This document shows, piece after piece, positions 31,238 to 41,980 of a DNA stretch of 64,000 bases (position 1 is the stretch's first letter; each line of letters opens with the position of its first letter). A model generated the notes under the pieces. It was not told where the DNA came from, made no database searches, and was given only the letters and a program-made list of their open reading frames with translations. Source of the stretch: Adineta ricciae (Eukaryota; Rotifera; Eurotatoria; Adinetida; Adinetidae); NCBI GenBank assembly GCA_905250025.1, contig CAJNOJ010000251.1, positions 87,127 through 151,126 of the forward strand. The letters are read 5' to 3'. The translations under genes and the position numbers were made by a program.

Positions 31238-31506
31238 GTTATTGATAGAATTCTTTCTTCGGAGTCTCGTAAAGATAAAAACAACTACCACGTTATTTTT
31301 GCGTCACATTTATTGTTGGAAAAAATTGTTTTTTTCTCTTTCGTTCTTTATGGATTCAAAATTTAGCGTTCTTTTCTTGTCGTTACTGCATTGGAAAAAA
31401 TTTATCTTTTTTTCTTCGGTAGGAAAAAAATTTCCTACTGAATGATTCATGCCTCTATTCGTGTTAAAACGTATGTGCGAATCTCCTCATACTCATCAAC
31501 TTTCCC
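31238..31506. promoter_or_regulatory. Divergent promoter of the paired N-terminal-domain genes
   Basis: 269 bp between two head-to-head genes whose N-termini are related. It is T-rich and contains an exact 8-bp-arm palindrome, GTAGGAAA...TTTCCTAC, at 31419-31438. Confidence 0.5.
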
Positions 31507-34500
31507 ATGTGTGACACAATCATTGAACATGTTAATGATTCAGGATGTGTTTTACGGCCCAATAATTTGGCCAAATTCGATTCAACAACAACAATCCGTG
31601 ACATCAACGATTACCTTCAACGAACTCCTGCTAATCTCATTTCGTATGATTATACAATCGAAATTTTCAATAAAAAACACAATTCATACTTTGAACTTGA
31701 TGATACATATATACAACAATATCAAGCATTTCGGCCGTACGATGACCAGTCGAACATACCTATTAAACTACGAATAACTTGGAAGACATTCGATGATTTA
31801 CTTGCACAAAATACGCCGAGTAAAATTATGCAGATAGAATAATCAAGATGCTTATTAAATTCTTGTTTCAGATGTCAATGATCAAAATAATCGACCACGT
31901 GTTGATCTAGAAAAAGATCTTGCCAAAACTGCAATGCTGGACGATCTTGATGAAGATTTGGAATCCTGTGAAGGTAAAGAATTATAATGAACTATTTCTC
32001 TTTTTTTTACAAATTTCTTTTCATTTCAGAATTACTTGCCATTCGAACTGGAATTATCAATAGCAGTAAAGCTTCGCTCTTCTACTTGTCATTACAATAT
32101 TCTGTTTGTTTCTAATAGCTATAACAAAAATCCACTTGCCTCATGGCCAGTCGACGACAACACCATCGACTTCACAATCTTCTATTTCGATCGGCCCTAT
32201 TGTCAATGGTATGCTTGCACTCGTACGTTTCGTTGAACTCTATTCTCTTTAGAAACTCGAATAACTACTGAACCAACTACACAGTCAGTTGGAAAAATTC
32301 ATAATCTCTTAGATGGTACTAATTCACCATCAACAGATTCTGCATTGCAGTCAATTCCATGTGGATTAGAGAATCTGGGAAATACATGTTATCTCAATGT
32401 TATTTTACAAATCTTTGCTCATACGCCACCACTGATGCGATGGATTTTGAATGATAAACATCATGAAACATGTGAGTATATATCTTTTCTGGCCAAAATT
32501 ACAATGATCAGTTTGCGTTATTTAGGTCTCAACTACGAAAATTGTTTCCTTTGTATATTTCAACAAACTTTGCACGCAATGGATAGGATATCTAAGCAAG
32601 ATCACAATCGTTTTTACCCGCCGACGTTGTTGCGAAGTCAATTAGAAAAGCTCTCGATTGAATTTGCTGAAAATACTCAACAGGATAGTAATGAGCTGCT
32701 CATCAAATTATTGGATCATACTGCTCAATCATCATCAATATTCTATGAAATCTTTAATTTTCAAACACGTTGTGTTGTTTGTTGTGGTGTTTGCCACAAT
32801 CTATCAGACCGAATCGAATCACAAACAATACTTCAATGTGCAATACCTCTAAGCAATACAAGCTCTCGTCTCATTGATTGTTTGAATGATTATTTTAAAA
32901 AAGAATTTTTAACCGGTGACAATGCATATGAATGTTCATCGTGTCAAAAGAAACAGAAGGCCACACGAGAAACAAAAGTGCATTCGTTACCACAAATTTT
33001 ACCCATTTCATTAAAACGTTTCGGAGCAAATGGTCATGCAAAGCTTCTTAACAACGTTCTTTATGATGAAGTTTTACATTTGGGCCAATGGTTAAGTGAA
33101 GATTGTCGAGCAAAGACCGTTGACAAAGAGAAAGTTTATTACCTTTATGGTCTTATCATTCATTGTGGCAATGATATGGAAAGTGGCCATTACATCTGTT
33201 ACATAAAAGATGAATCAACAAATAAATGGTATGAAGCAAATGATAAATCAATCAAACTGATCGAGAACGTGATCGATAAGACCGATTCGGTGTACATTTT
33301 GTGTTATATTCGGTCAGATCTTAGCAAATTTGATCTTCAAGGAAGTCGTACAATGAATAATGAATTGCCTACTGATAGCTCAGAATTAACTCGGTCGATT
33401 CCCCTTCCAAATGCATTACGAGAGAATATAAAGTTTGGTTTCGAAGAAAATATCCATGACGAACAAAGACGTTGCGGTACATGTGATATTTATCGAACAT
33501 CAGATTCGGAAAAGTGAGTTGGTTGAAACAGAAACTAACGGTGAATTCACAATCTTCATTTAGACCGCAAGCAAAATGTCGTTCCTGGATCAAAGGAGAA
33601 AAAAGTAAACCGGGAGAAGTGACTTATCCAAAGTTAAAGGTATAAAAATAATTGAATAAATCTCGTTTCTTGATACTGAAACTATATTTTTCGATAGGTA
33701 ACCGTTCTTGATGAATTTCAACATGGCAAATGGTCTGTGCAAGTAACAATTACTACTGAAAAGAATCAATCTGGTGTATTTTATTTACATCCCGAAAAGA
33801 AACTGTTCGATGGTGAAACAAACCAATCTGAAACAATGATCAATACAATTAAAATAGATTTAAAGTCTGATGAATTGAGTAAACAAATGCATGAGTAAGA
33901 GATTCATGAAAGATGTTTTCTGAACAGATGCTTCTGCGATACTCGCTTCTCAACTGTATTTACTCTTTATAGTTTCAATTCAAATCGAAACTATCACATA
34001 TCACTTTCATTCTCAGCTATTTAAAGAGGATTTGTTTGGGGAGAATACTACCTGTGATATCTTAACTTAGATAAATTCTCTTAAAATATAGCAAAAGACT
34101 TCTTGTCTTGAATTTAGACTATTGGTCTGCCCTGTCAACCAAGGAAATCTTGTCAAAGCTCGAAAACTTCCATTGACTCCATTTTATAATATTTTGAAGA
34201 AAGAATTTATTCCATTGAAAGAAGCTATTCCAGGGAAAAGTGCGAACGATCAACGCATCGATTTGAAGAAATTCCATTTGGTTTGTGTTCTTTGTTGGAA
34301 TAATCGTCCAGTAGAATATTGTCTTTCAAATTGTGCATCGCAATGTCAGTGAAATTTTATTTTCAACTACGAATTTATTAGTTTTTATATATTTTAGATG
34401 ATGATGGAGCGAAAAGAGCCTCGAAACGAAGTGGAACTCAATCGGGTGCGATAGCTCAGAAGAAATCCAAATTATCCAACTCCAAAACGACTGAAGAAAT

Positions 34501-34603
34501 TGAAATTTGTCCTGGAGAATTCCCTATTCCAAGGTAATCTAGAGCATAAAATTCGTCAATATTTCGAACGATTTCGTGTTTTAGTAATGACTCCAATGGA
34601 TAA
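31507..34603 (+). CDS. Ubiquitin-specific protease with Rel-homology-like C-terminus
   Basis: Eleven exons: 31507-31819, 31872-31973, 32030-32065, 32119-32208, 32253-32471, 32526-33513, 33564-33639, 33698-33894, 34118-34344, 34398-34533 and 34585-34603; 800 aa, all phases consistent. Residues 1-100 are a small domain shared with the divergent neighbour, followed by an acidic and Ser/Thr-rich linker. The USP domain spans about 220-505: GLENLGNTCYLN with Cys226, QQDSNELL, a CxxC...CxxC zinc finger (CVVCCGVC, CSSCQ), and SGHYICY with His475 and ND at 492-493. The triad is intact, so active deubiquitination is expected. Residues about 585-745 resemble a Rel-homology domain, followed by a basic stretch (AKRASKRSG, QKKSK) that could be a nuclear signal. 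Confidence 0.85.
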
Positions 34604-36258
34604 AAACTATAGACTACGAGCTTTTTAAATGACATTTCTGATTTTACTTTCAAGTGATGATTTGAAATGAAAAGTGTTACCAATTGGATTGTCTAATAAA
34701 AATACCGATAGTGTTTGTTTGAAACAAATAAACGATATTTTCCAAGTCTTTTTCTTTGATATCAATTACCATTTAGATTTTTCTACTTCAATTATGGTTT
34801 CAAAAAAACTTTCCTCCACTTACCTAAACTTCATCTTCGAACGATGATTTCACTTTTCCATACTTATCCAGTGATTTTAGGCATTGGTCACTGTCTCCTG
34901 ATTTGATCGAAATCATTATTAACAAGTATGGATACTCCAAACAACGACAAATTCCAAATACTTAACGACGTTTCTTTCTCTTTCTGTTGAAAATAACTAA
35001 ATGAAATTATTTCGAATTCATGGGAAAAAAAAACAAAGTTTGTAGTATCATATCCATATAAAATCGACGAGAAAAATTAGAATTTATAATTGAAATGCTT
35101 TACTACGATCCATAAGATATTCTAGTAGACAGATCTATTAAATTTGTTTTACACGTGATAATTGTTTTTTAATGAGAATCAATGAAATCGAACAAAAATA
35201 AATACATATTTATAATGATTCTATCAAAACAAAAATATTTCATTGATATTATAATTCGTTGAGGAACACGTTTCCCTTTTAATGTAATGTAACAAAAGTA
35301 CGTCATTGTGGTCATTTGTCGAACTCGTTACTCTATCGCTCGTCGGATTCCGTTTTCTCTTGTGAAGTTGTGTAAACATTCATTAATAGCAGCACTATGA
35401 TGTGTAGAGAAAACAGCATGAGTATTCAATTCTCTATTTATTTTCATGTGATATATGACTTCTCAATTATTAAGTCTAAGAAGATATTTTGTTGTCAGTT
35501 ATATAGCAATTGTTCCATATTTATTCTTTCCCAAATTGTTATCTCACTACTTAATACAAATGCTTTGTGGGTATACATCAGATATATAACAAACGAGACG
35601 AAATCGAGAAAACAATACAAAAGTTTTTCTTCATTCAGTCAGTAATCTCTTCAAGAATAATTTTTATGTCAAACAGATACAAACTCTTTTTTTTGTTTAG
35701 AGACAAAATAAGTAAACGAAGAAAAGAAGTTTGTAAAGTGTCTGAAAAGAGTAATTGTCACATTCCAGTTTAACAATGATACAAAGTAAATCGAGATGAT
35801 CACTATGATTTCAAGACTAGAAGTCGAGTTGTCTTAGGTGAACAAAAGATGTTTCAGTCATTCAGAGAATTTGACAAAGATTACTAACAATGTAAATGTA
35901 TTGTACTTTAACTGCTAATTGTTGTTTAACGAAACTGAATTCGTTATTTTAGTTTGTACAGAGAAGAATTGACTCTCTAAATGACGAAGAGAAACAATTT
36001 TATTGAACTATTGATTCAAGAGTAATCCGAATGAAAGTGTTTCATATAGAATTCTCAATAAATTTGTTCCGTCATCTATATGAACAAAAAAAGGCATAAA
36101 CTGTTTTGAATTATTTTTCTTTTCTTTGTCACATGTTTGTTCTTTTCTTTCAAAATGGCTGATGATTATTTTTCCTTCAACGTGTTTGCTTGTTTTTCCT
36201 CTTGAAACGATTTTCATCACCATAACCGCAGTAATTACCATCAACCACCATTCGCGAC
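34604..36258. other. Intergenic, no gene seen
   Basis: About 1.65 kb of AT-rich DNA. Several short frames (35397-35773, 36008-36289) show no domain, no splice-consistent partner and biased composition. No repeat or RNA gene was recognised by eye. Confidence 0.4.
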
Positions 36259-39245
36259 ATGTCCTTGCCACACAAAAAGCCATTATCACTTCACACTATA
36301 CCTGTTGAAACAGTTTATCGTATCTTAGACAATCTCTCTCAATTAGATATTCTTCTTTCAATGCAAAATGTTTGTAGCCGACTTGATGCGATTCTGAATG
36401 TCTATTATCGATATCAGGTAAATGTTTTTTCCTTTAAATCAAATTTGTTTATTGTTTTTGTAGAAATTTACCGAATTGAAAATCAATACGCGGAAGGAGA
36501 ATAAAGCAAAGCTCAATCATTTAGCAAAAGCGTTGAGAAATAATACCGTAAGAAGTTCATCTGAAATTGAAAAATATCATATTTTTATATAGACTATTAC
36601 AAAACTAACGTACAGTTTCAATAATATTAGTGAAACAGAAGGAAAACATCTCGCACTTGCCCTTGAAAAAAATACAGTAAAATTGATCTTGTTTTCTATA
36701 AAAATTAGATTCATAAATGATGAATATAGACTCTAACTACCCTCATTTTCATTACTACGAAGTTCGAGGTAAATGCGTTACGACAATTAACTTTCGGATT
36801 GCAGCGTAACAAAGTAACGTCAAATTCCATTTGTGTATTTATGATATATTTCTCATTATAGTCAATAACTACATTAGAATTTCGTTCCAACAGACTCTTT
36901 TCCAATGAAACATATCACCTCATTGAAGTTCTACAAAACAATACAGTAAGCACATAAGAAAACTTATTGAATCTATTCATTCGGTTCTGATAGGTACTAA
37001 CTAAACTGATTCTTGAGACATATCCACTCGAAAAGAACGATACACAATATTTAGCTCAAATACTTGAAAATAATAAGGTCAAATAAAATCACTTTTTCGA
37101 TATTAAAAAAACCCATGAATTTCTAGACTTTAACATCTCTTCATTTGGAATGTAATAATATCAACAGCGAAAAAATATTATATATCACTAAAATATTACA
37201 ATCAAATACAGTAGGAGAGAAAATTCGATATAAGAAATTGTCTTTATAATGCATTTTCTAAGGCAGCACTTACGGAACTTCTTCTCATTCGTAATCCCAT
37301 CGGTACTCAAGGAATTCAATACTTGACTAAAGCTTTACAAATCAATCGAGTAACTATTTTCAATTATTCGTTCGTCAACTGATCAGATTATTTAAATATA
37401 GACTCTCAAAACTCTTCACTTAACAGGCAGCAATATTGACGATCAAAGAGTTGAAAATCTCTCACATATCATACGTAAAAATACAGTCTGGATACTTTTT
37501 CCTCTTATTTCCAAAGCTGACCACATCATTTCACCTAGACATTGACAACTCTCTTCCTTGATATCAATATAATTACAGATATTGGTGTAAAATTCTTAAC
37601 AGAAGCTTTGTCAACCAATCAAGTAGGAACTATTCGAAAGAAATATCAATGAAGCTTTAGTTTTAGACATTAACAACTCTCAATCTTGGTCACAATAACA
37701 TTGATGATCATGGAATTCAACATTTGGCGGAATTATTATCCGAAAATAATGTAAAAGATTTTTATTCTTCATAAAATGCCATTCGCGAATTCTTGTAGAC
37801 ACTAACGACACTGGATATTAGTGGTAATTGCTTTGATATCTATGGAATTCAATATCTTTGTCGAGCATTGCAGACAAATAAGGTTTGATAAAGATTTCTT
37901 CGATGAATTAGATTATTTTTCTACAGACATTGAAAGTGATCGATCTAAGTGAAAATACAATTCATCTTCTAAGTTTAAAGCATTTGTATGAAGCAATGCA
38001 GAACAATACGGTAAATGATTAGTGAACAAAAATTGCATTCTATGATGATTTTTATAGGCACTGACAACTCTTCATATTCGTAGAAATCGTATTAATGGAA
38101 AATTAACAGAATATTTAGGTTTAACTCTGCAGATTAGCAAAGTTAGTGACGAATTCTATTCAAATAGATTGATTTCGATCTTTATAGACTTTGACAACAC
38201 TTGATCTTCAAATGAATCAAATTGATTGTGAAGGAGTACGGTTTCTTGCTGAACCATTGGAAACAAATTCAGTAAATATTAAATAATTCTTCTTCTTCTT
38301 CTCACAAAGGAAACCGATTGATCTCTTGAATTCTATTATATACATGAGACAAAATCTTTCATTTTCATAATATTTTATGACTGTTGGAAGATCTTTGTAT
38401 TACTCTTTTATATAGTAAAATTCTGGTAAACCGTTTATAATTCCAAGGGAAAGTTCTAAGAAAGACAAATCTTTATGAAGTTTTTCACTTCTGATTTGGA
38501 AGATCCGTGTTATGCATAGGATCAGGGTTTAAAGTGATTAACCCATTGTATCGGTTTCCTCGTTAGTTTCTTTTGAATCGTTTTGAACGCAGACACTTAC
38601 TACTCTTCGTCTCGGAAGAAATTCTATTGGAAATTCGGGAATTCAATATTTATCACGTGTATTAAAGAAAAATACAGTAAGTCAAAGTACTCTGTTCTTG
38701 CAAGTAATATCATTTTGCATTTATTTGTTCAAAATAGACACTGACTACACTTAATCTTGAGAGAAATTGTTTCACTCATGAAGGAATTCAGTATTTGGTT
38801 GATGGATTATTGAAAAATACAGTATGAAAATCGTCATTCTCTCGAAAATCAGAACTGATATAATTTGATTAAGACATTAACAATTATTGATCTTGAAGGA
38901 AATAAAATTGATGATCACGGTGCGGAACAATTAGCCGAAGTCTTACAAAAGAATACAGTATTTTCATAATAAAGTATTTCTCTCACACACAAGTTTTCAT
39001 TTATAGACATTAATCGAGGTGAATCTTCTAGCGAATAACATTGGTGATGAAGGAACAAATCATCTTGTTGCAGCAGTGCAATACAATCGAGTAAGACGAG
39101 AAAATTTGCATTTTCCAAATACTTCTTTTGTGTTCTGATATAGATGTTAAGAACAATTCATCTCACATCAAATGATATTCACAATGTAATACCAGTGGAT
39201 TTAGATGAATTTTTCAATGAGAGATTATATTCGAAGTTTTCATAA
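36259..39245 (+). CDS. F-box protein with about 18 exon-encoded leucine-rich repeats
   Basis: Twenty exons, all introns in phase 0. Exon 1 (36259-36417) encodes an F-box: IPVETVYRILDNLSQLDILLSMQNVCSRLDAIL. Exons 2-19 begin at 36464, 36593, 36730, 36862, 36994, 37127, 37263, 37402, 37539, 37667, 37799, 37927, 38058, 38188, 38593, 38738, 38874 and 39007. Each is 84 bp (one is 87) and encodes one 28-residue ribonuclease-inhibitor-type repeat, roughly TLTTLxLxxNxIxDxGIQxLAxALxxNT. Exon 20 (39144-39245) caps the protein, about 591 aa. F-box plus LRR suggests a substrate adaptor of an SCF ubiquitin ligase. Intron 15 (38272-38592, 321 bp) is much longer than the others. Confidence 0.88.
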
Positions 39246-40617
39246 TGAATTAGAAACAAGACAAAAATTTGTCGTTATCTATCGCGAGTTTTCCCTCGAC
39301 GAAATGATCACTTGCAAATGTGTTGTCACTATTGAATTGGAAGTTGTTACTGGAAACAAAATAGAACAAATCAATACTCGAATATCATGTTGTACATTTT
39401 TAATGTTCATCAGAGATAATCCGCATAAAAAAGAGCTTAAGTAGTTTCCTTTAGATAAAACGGATATGACGTATGTTTGAACAACTAATAGTCGATATTT
39501 GTAAATGAATACGCAAATCTGTTAATCAGAGAAAAATGTACAATTTGTGCTGAACTAATAGAGCGCAGTTATAGCCACTATGGGAATAGATATTTCTTCA
39601 GATAAATCATTTCATCTCAGTCAATTTTCGGGTGAAAAATCATGAAATTAGTAATGCGTTTTAAGAAAATGTCGAACACGATCTTATTTACTCATAAATT
39701 CTATGGCTTTCAAACTAATAATAAGTTTTAAAATCAGATTCTTTCGGTAATTATTGAAGAGAGAGAGAGAGAAACAATACAGTGAGAATACCTTATTCAA
39801 TATCAGTGCCTTCTTTTATTATCGACTATTGATAAGACCTTGGCATTAAATTACAATCGGTGCAGTTTAAAGAACTCCTCGCCGCATATTCATTCGTTTT
39901 CAAAAAGACACAATAAATACGAAACAACTTTCATATCATCTTCTCATCTGACAATGGAATTTCAAACTGAAAATCTACTATACACCACATCACGTGAATT
40001 ATCTTTTACTAACTTTGCCCTTTGCGATCACATGTTTATCTATCGGAACAAACATCAGATCAGGAACGTTCAACTGCTAAATGAATATTTTTCATCCGGT
40101 CTCATTGCCTGAAGAACACCTGATCATATTGATACAACATTATTCATCACGTGCCGCTGTTGTTATTTTTCTTTCGATACTGATGTGTGCCGCAGGAAGA
40201 AAAGAAAGGTTTTCTGTCATTGTCGTGAGATTCAATTTCCTTTTGATAAAATGAACATTAAAGTCGTCAAATAGATTTCGTCAAACAGATGGAAATAATT
40301 ATTCTAATACGTTAATGATATATGATGTTGTTGAAATATTACCTGGTTAACAAATGGAAAAGCTGTTTTTCTATTAAACATCTATACTAATTGTCGACAA
40401 ACTATTTCTTGATTCGATATTTCCAGTTGACGAGTTTCTTTTCATTGTGCTCATATCGGACGATGTAAATAATCAAAAATGCAAAGTTTCTCTTTTGTAA
40501 TTAAGGATATGTAACTACGGTATGTTGTCATTTCTTTTTTCCCTCTTTCACTGCAAACACGACTTCTAAAGTTTTCTGTTTCCATTTAGATCACAGGAAA
40601 AAAAACTTTGTAAAGCC
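39246..40617. other. Intergenic, no gene seen
   Basis: About 1.4 kb. Frames at 39205-39444 (out of frame with the last LRR exon) and 39840-40112 have no support. A GA-dinucleotide run lies near 39761. The final 60 bp hold the 5' UTR of the next gene. Confidence 0.4.
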
Positions 40618-41895
40618 ATGCCTGCTGTACACGGTACCTAACCTATTTGTACGTTTTCCTCGTCTTATGTCTCTTCTTATGTTTCAGCTGAAGGTGAACC
40701 AACACCAAATCTCGTTGAACGTCAAAAGCGACTAACTCAACAGATCTCCATCGTCGTTTCAACAATTTTATTCGCTGCTTTCGTTACATATCCGATGTAT
40801 ATTATACTTCAAGATGAATTAAAACCAATTACAATCGAAAAGCCTACCTTGCAGATGTACGAAACATTGTCCATTTCGTATATGAATACATTAACATGTA
40901 CCTGTAGTAAACCAGCAATTCCTTTCGGACAAGTTGTTCAACTAAAGTATGTTTTACATCAGGTGTGTAGTAGTGATTTTGTCAAATCTGATTGGATTTA
41001 TAATCTGGCTGTTTCAAATGGGACAAAATTCTGGGCGGATTTTCGCGTAACTGCTTCATCGGCGTTTCAAACGCTGGCGGATATTTGTCAATTAACATCG
41101 CGCACAATTGAAAATAATTTAATGGAATTTTATTCCCATTCATTTGTTAGCGTATATATTTCAAATTCCTTGGACTTTCAAACGCTAATGAATGCGTCTA
41201 TTTCACAGTTTGTCTTGTCAGTTATCAATCAATTTTCCACATCTTTCGCTATGATTCGAAGTACTATTCAAAATAATGCTTTGCTATCTGCTATACAAAC
41301 AAATTATCAACTAATGGCAAACAATGTTAGTCAAGTCGTACCGTCTACACGAATTTATGACAATTGTAGTTGTTCTACGACATCAATGTGTTCCCGTTCA
41401 TCGGCTATTTATTCTTATCCAAATCCGATAAAACTATTTAACGTATCGGGTTTTTACATCGGTTGTTATGTTCTCGATACATTACTTAATTCTAATTTAC
41501 AATGCTTGTTTGATCGAATGTGTCTATCTACTTTACAACGTTATTTAGATTCGCGGCCATCAACTCCGCCAACAGAGTTAAATGCATCTGCACCAAGTCG
41601 TTTCACTCAATATACACCTATTCATTTACTTGTAGACCAGTTGATGGTAGAGCAATGGAATCCTTCATTCGATTTCTATAGCTACTATTCTGCTTGTCAA
41701 CCGATACAATGTACTTACACTACATGGGTACGAAAGGATTCGATATATATGGCGACGATGTCAATTGGCTTAATTGGTGGTCTTATTGCGATTTTAAACT
41801 TCGGGGTTCCACGGGTTGTGAAATTCTTCGTATTTTTGGGTTTAAAATCTGAACCAGCAGTTGTGCGAACGCTGACTGTGATTTCAGGAAGATAG
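40618..41895 (+). CDS. Two-TM protein with Cys-rich extracellular loop
   Basis: Exons 40618-40633 (MPAVH plus one base) and 40688-41895, separated by a 54-bp intron, give 407 aa. A transmembrane helix follows the short N-terminus (ISIVVSTILFAAFVTYPMYIIL), then an ectodomain of roughly 310 residues with CTCSKPAIPFG, VCSSDFV, CSCSTTSMCS and YSACQPIQCTYT, then a second helix (ATMSIGLIGGLIAILNFGV). Short N-tail, two helices, a large Cys-rich loop and a CxPxxCxYT motif before TM2 recall the ENaC/ASIC/degenerin plan, but the family signature residues are not convincing. It may be a divergent rotifer-specific family. Function is unknown. Confidence 0.65.
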
Positions 41896-41980
41896 AATCT
41901 TAACACTGATATGCTTAAGAAAAAATAATGCTTGATACTCTTTTGCTTAAAATGCTTTGCTTCTTCAACAAATCTTTCAT

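Noticed and set aside
31419-31438. Perfect 8-bp-arm palindrome GTAGGAAA/TTTCCTAC
   Set aside because: Too short and isolated to name as a regulatory site; recorded only as part of the divergent promoter.
36464-39090. Regularly spaced similar units, superficially like a tandem or CRISPR-type array
   Set aside because: Units are 84-bp coding exons with splice sites on both sides and encode LRRs; spacers are introns and the units are not near-identical.
39205-39444. Frame continuing past the LRR gene
   Set aside because: Out of frame with the last LRR exon and without any domain; the LRR frame stops at 39245.
39840-40112. 90-codon plus-strand frame
   Set aside because: No motif, no promoter or splice support.
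40618-41895. Assignment as an ENaC/ASIC channel
   Set aside because: The two-TM, Cys-rich loop plan fits, but signature residues of the channel family were not found.
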